Part shown: piece by piece, positions 22,401-46,708 of the stretch
How positions within the stretch are numbered: the stretch's first letter is position 1
Layout of the letters: every line of letters starts with the position of its first letter
Assembly (NCBI GenBank): GCA_009760855.2
Contig: WPIO01000050.1
Coordinates: 1,526,001 to 1,590,000 of the forward strand
DNA length: 64,000 nt
DNA from: Cristatella mucedo
Lineage: Eukaryota; Bryozoa; Phylactolaemata; Cristatellidae
Reading direction: 5' to 3'
Made by a program: the position numbers and the translations under genes
Notes under the pieces: generated by a model
Database searches by the model: none
What the model was told of the DNA's origin: nothing
Seen by the model: only the letters and a program-made list of their open reading frames with translations

Positions 22401-23866
22401 GATGCACGGCACCAGCGAGTCAGCAGCAGGCGACACGAGCAGAACGACAGACCCGGAGCGGGTGGAGCCAGCGCCACAGCTGCTGCTTTCGGCACTGGAA
22501 CAGAAAAGGCCCGTGTCGTGTCGCATGTCCTCGGCATGCTGTGATCTCGGCCTGACCTCAGAAGCCAGCCTCGCGAATGTCGTAGCCACTCGCACGACTC
22601 CAAGGGATGCCAATCAGGACCGGGAACCGTGCCCACGAGGTCGGCAGAGCAGACAGCAGCGGTGGCGCAAAACTGCGGGCAGCCAGTGTCAGTGACAGCA
22701 GCAGCGACGCTGCCACTGGCACGTGACCAGTGAGCAGTGAGCAGCAGCAAAGCCCTATAGTGGGGGGGGGGAGGAAGCGACCTTAGGCCGCCCTCAAACA
22801 CTACGACTGTGCACGAGCTATGACTTTTAATTGTTTGCAGGTCTAGTTCCCCGAGATGAAAATTCTGGCTCCGACTCTGCAGCCATCTTGCAGCCATTCC
22901 TGCACAGGCCTGTGGCAGACGGGAGCGAGGATATCGACATCGTCCACACCAGTAGCAACCGGGCAAAAGGAAGTTGCAAGAGGCAGGCTTGCGAAACACA
23001 ATCGAGCAGACGAACAAGGAAGCCATATACAAAAAAGGCTTCGGATAGCTCGCCGCGCTGCTCAGACGGATCGGTTTTTCGTTTTCTGTTGTTAAAAGGC
23101 CTTCCCTTAAGCTTTGCGACGAAGCGCTGCCGCCCGAACGGCTGTCGACTGAAATATGAATGAAGAAATCTGAAAAAACTCGGGAGAGCAACCGTGGTGG
23201 CGAGGCGAGGAAGCCGTGCACACAGTACCAAATGCGGCGCGAGCGCTTTCCTCGGCTTACTTGACAAACTCGTCAGCCGCCAGACCGAACACAGGATCGA
23301 GGCATTTTCCAAACAACACGACGTCCTGAACTGCGGCCGTGTCGGGCCAGCTCACCAGCAAGACCAGCCGATACCGGTACCGCAGGTCACCGCATGTCAC
23401 GTCGCCACAGCCTCGGGGGCAGCACCACCTGCAACGGCCGCGCATGCGAGAGCGAGCTTCGGCTGCAGGTGCCTCGGTGGCAGCCATATTGCCGCTCGCC
23501 GCCCACCCCTGGCCGGTCCTGCGGCTGCCGGACATGGCCGCTCGAGCGGGCAGCCTCAGCCCAGGGGTTCCAGTAACTCGCGTGAGAATGCACGGGCGCC
23601 CAGGTCGCGAGCAAATTTCTTTTCGTGGCCTCAGCAGCGGCTAATTCGGCTTTCGGCCAATGCACGTGACTGCAGAGAGACGACACAAAAGAAGACAGCC
23701 GCCAGCCGACTGACGCGTCTCCGAGTCGTTGAGAGTCTGCTGCCCCTTCGGACGATCGCGTCGCTTCCCGAAGCGACGCGATCGTCCGAAGGGGCAACAT
23801 GTAGCGACCCAATTGTTCGACAAAAACCGTGCATTAGCCAGCCAACAACCAACGACAACCAACCGC

Positions 23867-23965
<99 letters not shown>

Positions 23966-24748
23966 CTGCTACGAGCAGCGTCCACGGCTATTGCAAAAAT
24001 TTTTTCGGCTTTTTGCTTTCCTTCGCGTCGAACCGCACGACTCGGTCCCGCCGCCTCCAAGCGTTGTCTGTGCAAAACCGACTCGGCCAGCAAAGGAAGG
24101 ACGAAGGGCCGTCTTCGGCGGCGGCGACTCGTAGCTGCAGCTCCATCGCGTCGCCCCCATCGCGCAGCGGAGAGAGAAACGCGCCCGCGGGTAGCAAGGA
24201 GCATCCTGAGGCGCGCGCGGCCGGTCATCGAGCTGAGCAGATGTAAGCAGCGCGGTCGCATTTGCGACCTGCCCCCTGCAGCAGCCGAGTTCGAGTGCGG
24301 TAGCAGCAGGAGGACCAGCGGAAGTAGCCCGCGCGAGCGCTCCGCCAGCAAAGTCGAGGCGCAGAGCAACAGCTCGGAGCGCGCCGAGCGCGGCGGAAGC
24401 AGCATCGACGAACGAACGAACGACAGCCGGGTGGGCGACACCGGGCTCGGGACACGCCGGATGGAAGAGCAGCGACGAGGGGGGTGTGAGGGGGGGCGGA
24501 GCGGAGCGAAACGACGGAGCCTTAGCCGGAGAGCTCGCGGCAGCGCCGGCGAATGCCGCAAATGACCCGCAAAAAGTCGCCCGCTCCGCTCACCTGCCAC
24601 TGGTGTCGCGCGTCACTTTACCGAGACAGGTCGGGCAGAAGGGATACCAGAACGCACCGTCCCTCACGTCGATCACGCGTCCAGCGACGCGGACAGCAGT
24701 TGGCACGTCTCGTCCCGTTACCGCGCCCTGGCGGCTTTCGCGCGGCAT
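19494..24748 (-). CDS. DDIAS/noxin-like protein: zinc ribbon plus RPA-like OB fold
   Basis: Three coding exons on the minus strand: 24748-24594, 23428-23261 and 20982-19494 (604 codons, 603 aa). The start ATG is followed by in-frame sequence and preceded by an in-frame TAG. Donors are AG|GTGAGC and AA|GTAAGC; acceptors are gttgcag and a long pyrimidine tract ending ctttgcag. Both introns are phase 2 and join cleanly. Residues 33-60 form a zinc ribbon: YPFCPTC (C38, C41) then CPRGC (C55, C59). Residues 69-137 match the RPA1 C-terminal-type OB fold known from DDIAS: YRYRLVLLV, then VVLFGKCLDPVFGL (88-101), and in exon 3 ALLDSVRDSVAGRRFLFDV (119-137). The rest (about 450 aa) is Ser/Pro/Ala-rich and probably disordered, with Gly5, Pro4 and Ala9 runs. 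In vertebrates DDIAS acts in DNA-damage survival; a nuclear role here is inferred. Later exons cannot be excluded. Confidence 0.8.
22218..22392 (+). repeat. (GGA)n microsatellite, about 58 units
   Basis: Nearly pure GGA for 175 bp with one interruption at about 22361. It lies in intron 2 of the DDIAS-like gene, where the transcript carries (UCC)n. Poly-Gly, Glu, Arg, Pro or Ser frames over it are artefacts. Confidence 0.97.
23741..23796. repeat. Perfect 26 bp inverted repeat with 4 bp loop
   Basis: Arms 23741-23766 and 23771-23796 are exact reverse complements around the loop cccg. The arm begins tgccccttcggacgatcgcg. It sits in intron 1 of the DDIAS-like gene, 72 bp from a (CAG)32 tract. 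Confidence 0.97.
23868..23963 (+). repeat. (CAG)32 trinucleotide repeat
   Basis: Thirty-two perfect CAG units on the plus strand. They lie in intron 1 of the minus-strand DDIAS-like gene, so its transcript would carry (CUG)32. Poly-Ser and poly-Ala frames over it are not coding. Confidence 0.98.
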
Positions 24749-25106
24749 CCGCGCGAGCTAGCAGACGCGTCGCGGAGCGACCGATGGCGAGCCGCGCAGG
24801 CGGCGGCGCGGTCGAAATTCGCGGCACCCGGAAGCGGTGAGCCCGGTGGGTGTGTGTGTGACGGGGCAGCGTTTACTCGACCAAGTGGCGATGACGATGA
24901 GGATGATGACGATGGTGGTGATGTAAGCCAGTCGTTATGCGCGGGTAGGCTCATTATCGCGAGATAATTTCCTTTCGCGCTCGGATAGAGGAAGGAAAGA
25001 GACCAGGGGTCTTGCATCTGCGACTAAATTAATCCAGGTGTTCATTGGCGACGAACCTGCCATCGACGTAGTGTAACTCTTACCGCAGCACATTGCGGGG
25101 CTAGCC
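24749..25106. promoter_or_regulatory. Putative bidirectional promoter, DDIAS-like / LIAS
   Basis: Only 358 bp separate the divergent start codons at 24748 (minus) and 25107 (plus). Both 5' UTRs and the core promoters must lie here unless non-coding first exons exist. The interval contains tatcgcgaga (24955-24964), one mismatch from the TCTCGCGAGA element known from many bidirectional housekeeping promoters. It also has a GAT-rich tract at about 24890-24925 and CpG-rich ends. No TATA box was seen. Confidence 0.6.
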
Positions 25107-38489
<13,383 letters not shown>

Positions 38490-39020
38490 AATTGAAACCT
38501 GTTGCCATAAAATTTTCCCACCGCCTCATGACCCGATCCTTACATGAAGAGTTCGTAGTGTACCATACTCAGCACAATTCTCGAACTGTGGAACGATGAT
38601 TTCGTCGGTCAAGTCGTCTGCCAGTCTTTTCAAAGCAGCAATGAAGAAAGGGCGTATCCTCGACGGTGCCTACGATTGATCGTTTATTCAGTCGTGCCTC
38701 AGCCTATCGGTTTGGTCTAGCGGTTAAGGTGCTTGCCCCGACCCCAAGGTCTGACTTAGGTCGTGGGCTCGAGCCCCAAGGCATACGTGAAGCGCCTGAA
38801 TAGAGATTAAGTTCTCTTGGGGCGCTATATAAATGAATTATATTTATATATATATTTTTTTTATTCAAGAAGTAGAACCACGCTCAGCTTATGAGCGAGT
38901 CATTGTTCAGTTTTTCATAAGTCTTGGAGCGCCCCCGTTTTGGTGACGAATGCTCTAAAGACTGAAGCAGGACAGAGGCAGGACAGAAGCAAGAACAGAC
39001 CGTGTAAATGCGCCTGGAAA
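38490..39020 (+). repeat. Copy X of a two-copy coding-like repeat, split by a SINE
   Basis: Matches copy Y at 55240-55560 in collinear blocks: 'cgcctcatgac', 'gatttcgtcggtcaagtcgtctgccag', 'ctttcaaagca', and after the SINE 'ccacgctcagctta' and 'agactgaagcagg' (blocks over 20 bases are abbreviated). The X copy is frame-shifted, unlike Y. Confidence 0.6.
38691..38859 (+). mobile_element. SINE-1, full-length, with target duplication
   Basis: Flanked on both sides by tttattca (38683-38690 and 38860-38867). Contains 'tttggtctagcggttaagg' (A box), 'gtgggctcgagcccc' (B box), 'gcctgaatagagattaag' and 'ggggcgctatataaatg'. The best SINE-1 copy in the window. Confidence 0.92.
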
Positions 39021-39065
39021 CTCGTGACTTGCTCCCTTGCCGGGTGAGGGGGTGCGTCACTGACG

Positions 39066-39449
39066 TCATAGCTCGTGAATCGGTCTTCTTTCGCTGCCTG
39101 CTCTTGTAGAGCTAGGTTTGCAAGGCTCGTTGGAATGCCCTGCAGCAGCAGCAGCAGTGGCCGCAGCAGCTGTGGCCGTAGCAGCAGTGGCCGTAGCACT
39201 GGCTTCGCTTGGTTGTTGCTTGGGACTAACTGCGGTGGCGCGCTGCAGTCTCTTCAGAATTCGCGAACATCGGAAGATTGTGGAATGGCAATGTGGCGAT
39301 TCGGCGCTGCTGGGCGCTGCATTCGTGCGGCAGACGGACAGGATGTGGCAGGCACTCGCAGACACGTCAGAGGCCTGCATGCCTTCCAGGCCGGCGCTTC
39401 GTGTGACCGCAGCAGCTTGCTCCGTCAGATGCCATCCGGTGCCATCCAT
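39066..39449 (-). CDS. Unassigned open reading frame with Ala/Thr repeats
   Basis: A 127-codon ATG-to-stop frame beginning MDGTGWHLTEQAAAV, with an (ATA)-type Ala/Thr-rich stretch made by imperfect GCN/ACN repeats at about 39140-39205. Overlapping plus-strand frames of similar length exist (39118-39609, 39075-39521), so the strand is uncertain. No domain and no splice partner were recognised. Confidence 0.18.
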   Translation of the reverse strand: MDGTGWHLTEQAAAVTRSAGLEGMQASDVSASACHILSVCRTNAAPSSAESPHCHSTIFRCSRILKRLQRATAVSPKQQPSEASATATAATATAAAATAAAAAGHSNEPCKPSSTRAGSERRPIHEL

Positions 39450-39689
39450 TTATTGGAATCGTCGACGAATGTGCACCTTCCGTCTGCTGCTGCTGCACCG
39501 CGTGCAAGCGTATCTGCGTAGCAGACGGCTTGACCTTTACTTCGTGCACCTAAGGTCAGCAGCAGCGGATCCACGACAGCCGCCCTGCATGCGCGTGTCT
39601 CATTATTAAAGACCGGAGCTGAATTCCCTAAAGTGTGGGTTGCCGTTCGTCTGTTAGTGTGAACGTTGCGTGCACGTGACGACGGCATG

Positions 39690-40654
39690 CATTGACAGCC
39701 GACCGATGCAGTAATATTTCTAAAATCGGCTGGGGCGTATATCTAGTGACCCGGCGTATGTGAAATGGATTTTTATGACTTGTTTTGTCTATTGGCATGA
39801 ACATCGTGCTCGGGTTGCTAAGATTTTACCACGAGAATGTGTAGTGATGTGATGTCATTGTGAGGGGGTAACGCCTCACTCGTCTCCATCTCCTTTTTTT
39901 AAGCAGAGCATTAACTGCAAGAAAATGGATTTACAAGGTACTGCATGTAGTCCCTCGTAATCTTTGTACCCAGTATACTTGCGATTAATAACTTATACAG
40001 TATAGTATAAGAGGAGTCCGCTCATATTACTTCTCCTTCGTACTTGGGAGCAGCAGTATGAACTTCAAAGGGATTACAGAGAGCAAAGATCTGCACTGGT
40101 TCCGATTTCAAGGAATGATTAAAACTTTCTGCGACGCACTGCGTCTTCGAGTTTCAGCACTTCTAATCTTTCTACGGGCTTAAGTCGATTTGGCTTCCGG
40201 TCTGATCGTGGCTTCCGATCTGAGTCAGCTCCAGCTCAGCCTTGCATGCTGGCTTGAGAATCTCGATTTTCCGTCTGTGCGTCGTTTCGCAATTTGTTTG
40301 CGTGCGAGCAGCTCACTTTCTGTCGACTCTTTCGCCGAGTCATAGTAGTTGCATCACGGAAGACAACGCCGAGCCATCTTGCCGCTTGATGGAAGTGCTC
40401 CATCCTGCGGCGTGACTTTAATTAGTCGATATACCTAGCCGGGCGGTGTGAGCCAGCTTTGTTCCCAGGAGGAAATTGCGAGATTGCTACCCACTCTCGA
40501 CAAAACTTTTTCGACTCAGTCCCACGGCATACCGCCTCCACTCGTCCTGTATTTTTAAGTCAATGCCTTACTCTTAGCAGCAGCTGAAGGCCACACATAA
40601 CGTCAGCCGTTCGCTGATTGCAGAGGATGCAGCGTCAGACTGTTCGCTTGATTT
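39690..40654. other. Intergenic stretch, nothing recognised
   Basis: AT-richer unique sequence with no open frame above about 60 codons and no repeat family that I can match. Confidence 0.4.
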
Positions 40655-41345
40655 AGTAATAATAGATTTTCTATAGCGCCCTAAGGGACCCTAATTTCTA
40701 TGCAGGCGCTTTGCAACTATGTGCAAGAAAATCGATTCTCACGGGGTTAGTGACATGCACAGCATTCACTGAGCTTGCAAAAGCAAGCACGCATCGTGCT
40801 TAGGCCGTCCGAAAGCAAAATCGACTACACGTTCACGGCCGCTGGTCAATCGGACCTCCGGCTGGTAATATGCAGGACAGCATTCGAAGGTACGCACGCA
40901 AAGCACACGCGAACAAAGAAACTTCACTAGGGCTTAAGAGAATCTGACAACGATTGATGCATCTCAACAGAGACTTGCAAGATGCAAGGCTGTCGTGATA
41001 GTGATAGTAGCCGGAAGCGAGCTCCAGACTTCCGTTGCACATGAGCTGATGGCGCGATCACCTAGGGATCTGTATTTAGTGCGCCAGATGTATAGGAGTG
41101 GGTGGTACGAGAGCCGACGAAGGAGAGAGGAGGCTAAGGGCAGGCAGACTTCTCCAACGTAGTAGAGCGACCTGTAATGCAGTTGTAAGACCTGAAATGG
41201 ATTCAATGCCTGCTGGGCAATCGATGAAGCTCACACAATATGTACGAATTGGCCGACAGACCGGACGAGCAGCCGGAGTTTGGTGCCACTTGAATAAGAC
41301 TGAGCGTGTAGGCATTTGGTTTCGAATAAAAGAAATCGCAATGGC
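40655..41345 (-). mobile_element. LINE family 3 (L2-type), C-terminal region and tail
   Basis: The minus strand encodes YRSLGDRAISSCATEVWSSL (around 40990-41070), matching the family 1 C-terminal block (GDRAFSSCATKAWNSLP). It ends in a tail 'ctatagcgccctaagggacc' next to (TAA)n. Divergence from families 1 and 2 suggests a separate lineage. Confidence 0.65.
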
Positions 41346-42582
41346 CTAGAACCGTCACAAATGCCTGAACTATTTTGGCTGCCGTGCTCTTATCTACGTA
41401 AGACCCAACTTTTACTGATACTCAATTTTTTACAGTTAGCGATTCGACAGTGGACACGTCCTCATCCAAGGACAATCGTTATGCAATTTTTCACCTACAT
41501 TGTGCTGATGTAAGCAGAGCTATGTACAATGCAATTGTGCTCGACCTGCTCGCCTTGAATGAAACTTGGCTAAAATCGGTAAACTGCCCGACAGTTAAAG
41601 ACGCTACCCCGACTGGTTTCTCATTCTTTCACACCCCTAGATCGATCAAAACTGGAGGTGGAGTTGCAATTATCGTGCGCTCAGAATTCAACTTTAAGCC
41701 ATTTGCAGTAGCCTCGGAGCAGTCTTTCGAATCGACTGTCTTGATTTCGCCCAACGATAAGCCACCGATGGTGGCAGTAATCTATCTTTGGCCACTAGGT
41801 AGTAAGTCCTCCATTATCTCAGGTTTATCCGATCTCATTTTGATTCTGTGTGCAGGGAATCAATCCTTACTAGTTATGGGTGATTTAAACGTTCACATTG
41901 ATAACTTTTCTGACCTTTTCAGCATTGAATTTCGTGTATTGACTGACTAATTGTCTCTTGTGGCTCATGTGCAAGGCCCTACTCATATCAAAGGTCACAC
42001 ACTTGACCAAATTTTCTCATGCAACCACTTTGTATTAATCAATTATTACTAAATCCTGCTTATCTGACCATATCCAGATCTCATTCAGTCAACAATGTGT
42101 GCCCGCCTCTTCCTCTAAAATCACCGATAAATCGCGAAACCTCAAGAGACCCTTAACATCGATGCTGTTCGTGCGAGAATAGCTGCCTCGCCTCTGCTGC
42201 TCAGTCCCCCTCCGATCTGTCATTTGTAGATAGCTACAACACGACACTAGCTAACATGCTTGACGAGTTTGCACCTCTCACTAAGCGAACTGTGCGCCCT
42301 CGCCCAAACGTCCTATGGTTTACCACAGACATTAAAATAGCTAGGTCTACTAATCGCAAGCTTTAAAAACACAAAAGATCAGGACTGACTGTCCATCGAC
42401 AAACATACGAGGACTACTCGAGGTCGTACCATTCAACCCTAGCAAAGGCCAAGTCTAGCTTCAATAAAAACATTGCTGAATCGCAGATTCACAATCCAAA
42501 AATGCTGATGTCAACGATCAACCATCTCCTCAACCGCTCCCAGCTTAGCTCCTTACCTGTTGATCCCTGTGATGATCTAGCT

Positions 42583-42972
42583 CAGAGGTTGGCAAAATTT
42601 TCAGACTACTAAGCCATTTTAGTATGTCAAGAAGGCACACTAGGGCAGAAGAAACCACGCCCACTCCCGAAAGTCCTGGGGTGGGCGTAGCGGCTCCGCC
42701 CGCTTTACACTGAGAAACAGGCGAAGCTAAATCAAGCACAATAACAGTTAGCTCTCAACTCAAAGCAAAAAGCGGCCGATAGAAGGCTATTGCCTCGAAA
42801 ACTCGTTAGTTGGGATACTCGTAAATCAAAGTACCTCTATAGTGGAGGGGGGGGAACCATGACAACTCAATTAGGCCGGATCCATCGATAAATAACCACG
42901 TGGCCGCTTGGCCGGACTAGAGTACTAGTTAGGTCGGATCTGGCCTTAAAGGCCGGAGTTGGCCGACCACTG
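42583..42972. mobile_element. hAT-like non-autonomous element (MITE), 390 bp
   Basis: Terminal inverted repeats CAGAGGTTGGCAAA and, on the other end, the reverse complement CAGTGGTCGGCCAA. They are flanked by 8 bp target duplications atctagct (42575-42582) and atggagct (42973-42980; two mismatches). The LINE reading resumes on both sides, so the borders are certain. There is no transposase frame. 8 bp duplications and CAG-ended TIRs are hAT hallmarks. Confidence 0.85.
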
Positions 42973-43244
42973 ATGGAGCTGGCCGCTTCTGTAGCTTCTT
43001 TGTCCGGACGATAGACACGATCACGGAGTCCATCCCTGCGATGGTAGCATCCCTTCTAGAATGCCGTCTCTCGATTTCTTGAAGCACCTCAATGTCTACA
43101 TTAAAGCAGGTCACTAGTGACCACGTCCTGAAGTTAATATCATAATCAAAGAAGAAAACAAGTTCTTTGGGCCCTATTCCCAGCGTCCTGCTTCTACGTT
43201 ACATTGATCTGCTGCTGCCACGCATAACTAACATCGTTAATATG

Positions 43245-43618
43245 TATGTATCTCCGTCTCTAACTCAACAAAGTCATAAAGACTATGTGGGTGTAATGCA
43301 GGAGAGTTTTGTATAGCGCACTCACAGCCTCAGCGGCTTTCGGTACGCATTCGGTAGCCAACAGACTTCGTCTCACGCAACAAAAAGAAAGTGGGAAGCA
43401 TAGCAGAGTCACGAGAGCAGTTGCGGTAGTGAGTAGCATGGAAGTAGCAGCTCAGGACCGCTGAAAAGGATGAGCCATAGTCGGCAGCAGGAGAGTAGAT
43501 GTCTTTGTGTAAGAATTGTGGAACGAGTTCCATAGTTTAGGACCTGCAGAGCTAAAGCTTCCATCGCCAACGGTCTTTAAGCAGAGGAATGGAATAGCTA
43601 ATTCATTGTCAACATACG
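43245..43618 (-). mobile_element. LINE family 2 fragment inserted in copy B
   Basis: Minus-strand family 2 3' end, from 'tctccgtctctaactcaac' to the 'gcagaggaatggaatagcta' block. Copy C shows the intact site (ttaatatgtcattagcc at 57629), which proves the insertion. Only a 3 bp 'atg' is duplicated at the ends. Confidence 0.85.
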
Positions 43619-45275
43619 ATGTCGTTAGCTTCAGGTCATGTCCCAGAACCTTTCAAAAAAGCTGTAGTCAGGCCGCTTCTCAAGAAAGGGACACTAGATC
43701 AAGAGAACTTGAGTAACTACCGCCCAGTCTCTCTTCTACCATTCCCATCAAAGACGCAGGAACGAGTCCTGGCTGACCACCAGAACTCAAATATTGAAAC
43801 TTCCAAGCTTGCTAGTAAGTTTCAGTCTTGCTTTAGAGCTAATCACTCCACAGAGTCAGCATTGCTTAGGGTGTACAACGAGCTAGGAATGCAGACATGG
43901 GTAGAGTGTCTCTGCTTGTTTTGCTCGATCTTTCGGCAGCTTTTGATACCATCGATCACAAAGTTCTTCTAGAGCGCCTCTCATCTCGCCTGAGCATCAC
44001 TGGCACTGCTCTGCAGTGGTTCAGGTCCTATCTCAGTGGGAAACTCCAGAGTATCGACGTGAATGGACAAAGATCATCTGAGGTACCTCTGAAATATAGA
44101 GTACCTCAGGACTCCGTGCTTGGTCCGATTCTTTTCACGGTTTATACTCTGCCTCTTGCTGATGTGATTGCCAAGCACAATCTAGGCTTTCACTTCCATT
44201 CGGATGAAATTCTGTTGTACCTTTGCTATGATTCCTCCCAGCCCTCCTGCGGGTCAAATTCTTTCAACTCGTTTACTTATTGTATTGATGACGTCAGCAC
44301 ACGGGTTGCAGCAAATTTTCTTAAATGAAAGGATAATAAGACTAACTTACTAGTTATGGGCAAACCAAGTGTGATTCAGAAATTGGAAAGGCTGACGCTC
44401 AAAATTGACTCTGCCAGCATATCTCCTGTTTAATCTATACGAAATCTAGGTGTCAGGTTCCAAAGTGACCTTTCGTTGGACGACCGCATCAGCTCTGCAA
44501 TCAAATCTGCCTACTTTCAGCTACATAACATTGCTAAAATTCGGGCTTGTTCAGACAGGGATACCACATCCAAGTTTGTCCATGCATTTATGACATCCCC
44601 TCTTGACTTCTGTAACTCACTGTTTGCTGGCCTGCCGACATGGGCAATCAGGCGTTTACAGCTGGTGCAAAACTCAGCAGCTAGGCTTGTCTGTCGTGAG
44701 CGTCAAAGTTGCCACGTAATACCACTTCTCACCGATCTGCACTGGTTACCAGTCAAGCATCGACTTCAAGGTTTTGCAGCTCACTTATAGGTCCCTTCAT
44801 TCTTTGGCTCCCGCCTACCAATCAGATCTACTCCCCCAACAGGCTAAGCATCGTACCACCCGCTTTTCGGAATCTAACTGATTACCCATACCTCGTACAA
44901 ACCTCAAATGCATTGGAGACCGTGCATTGAGTTCGTATGCTCCCAAAGCCTGGAACTCCCTCCCGACTTACGTCACGACATTCCCCGACTAGTCTACATT
45001 TAAAAACAACTTAAAAACGCACCTATTTACGACAGCATTTAGTGGTCCCTGTGATTCGTTCTTTATGTGCCTATGCGTGCTAACGCTGCGCTTGCTGCCA
45101 CTAACCGTACTTGCGCGCTGACCTTGTGCATGTCACCCCTAACCATGTTATTCACATTGTTTATCAAGCATGATACCACTCACCATTCGATCGTGTTTCC
45201 TTAGCAGCAAATGCAAAGCGTCTAGAAAGAGATTGAGTTCTCTGAGGGCGCTTTATCAAGTGTATTATTATTATT

Positions 45276-46545
45276 GCAACATGTACGCAAACTAGTGATA
45301 CCTAGCTCCCGCCTGTGAAAAATCACTGGCAACCTCCGTGTTGCATTTCACCGAGGACCGGAATGATCGTTGACCTTGTGACCTTTGCGACCCTTAGCTC
45401 AAGCTTAAGAATTGTGTATGCACATCTGTGTGTCTGCGTGCGTTCGTGCAAGCGTGGGTTCTCGCGCGGGCATTAGAATGAATGAATTGCTATGCATAGA
45501 TACCAGAGCGACAACCTGAGATCTTGATCGAGTTGAGACTGAGAGGAGTCCTTCCTGAATAAAAAGCAGCGGGTCGCTGGGCTTGTGAAAGCCGACAGAT
45601 TATAGGTTATGAGCTATATAAATAAGCCATGCACGAGGATTGATAGCACTCGAAAGATGAAGCCGATTGAGAAAGTTCTCCTTTCCCCCCGTGATTATAA
45701 TCAAACCTGCGACAGCTGCCTGCATATGTACGAGCGTCAAGGTGAGTGAAGTGGCGTGGGGGAGGCGAGCGAGAGAAGTGAAATATCGGACACAAGCTAT
45801 AGCCGCATTGTGTGAGATCGGACACATAACCTTAATCCCCCTGTAGTGGTTAGTTATAAATAATAATAATACTAGCACACTTGATAAAGCGCCCTCATAT
45901 AACTCAATCTCTTTCTAGGCACTACTTTGCATTAGTCTTCGTTCTTGCTCAATTATTTGACAGCGACGAGCGCTATCAATTGCGATTTTTGTTTTCTCCG
46001 GAATGTGCCGGAAGGCTGTTAAAAGACTCGTTAGCATGCTGCGTTGAATGAATGAATAAACTTACTACATTCGTGCTTGTGAAACTATAAATATCGCAAA
46101 TGCGCAGTAGTAGCAGGTGAGCACACTTCCATGCACGAAGACCAAGCACGTTTCGGCAAAGCAACTACTAAGACAGACGTGCTAACTATTAACGGCCATT
46201 GAAAGGTGGTGCATGATTTGCGTTTGTTGATTATGATATAATCATGCGCATCAACAGGAATGATGCTGCAGGCGAAAATATTTTAGTATACTGTGTCTCA
46301 TTTTATGCGAGAAAGCTTTGATCTTTCGCAATCAGTCAGCAGAGGAGAAGGGAATATTCGTACACAGGTCTCAGCGAAGCCGATGCACGCAAGCATTACG
46401 TCGCTGACCGTACATGAGCTGTGCACCGAGTTAAGCCCAGCAACTCGAGACGCTGCTTTCGCTAGCGGAAGCGGAAACGAGAGCAGGTGAAAGCCGAGGC
46501 TGCCGCGGGCGCACAGGCTGCTCTCTCTCTTTCTCCCTCTCTATC
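45276..46545. other. Intergenic stretch with a LINE tail
   Basis: A minus-strand family 1 tail lies at about 45855-45925 ('ttgataaagcgccctcatat' after an (AAT)n run). A plus-strand open frame at 46305-46486 ends at a splice donor and is discussed as a candidate exon. Nothing else was recognised. Confidence 0.5.
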
Positions 46546-46646
<101 letters not shown>

Positions 46647-46708
46647 GTATCGACCAGTCCGTGGGCCGCCATCTCAGAGTCGGCCATCGGAAGCGAAGCG
46701 GTTTCGTC

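Larger units (their letters stand above)
41450..45275 (+). mobile_element. LINE family 1 copy B with two nested insertions
   Basis: The 5' part encodes the APE-type endonuclease: LALNETWL (41550), GGGVAIIVRSEF (41660) and the catalytic MGDLNVHID (41870-41900). RT follows in several frames: [16 protein letters not shown] (43910), PQDSVLGP (44100) and a mutated FHSDE in place of YADD (44190-44210). The C-terminus and a full tail end at 45275. A hAT-like MITE (42583-42972) and a family 2 fragment (43245-43618) interrupt it. Stops, frameshifts and loss of the YADD box make it inactive. Confidence 0.92.

Noticed and set aside
22831-23163. Plus-strand frame with a good acceptor and an SSRRTRKPYTKK segment resembling the N-terminal arm of a posterior Hox homeodomain
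   Set aside because: No homeodomain helices follow, the frame ends at a stop, and it lies antisense inside intron 2 of the spliced DDIAS-like gene. The minus strand is equally open because wobble positions coincide.
23741-23796. Rho-independent terminator reading of the hairpin
   Set aside because: Eukaryotic intron, no following T-run and no relation to a gene end.
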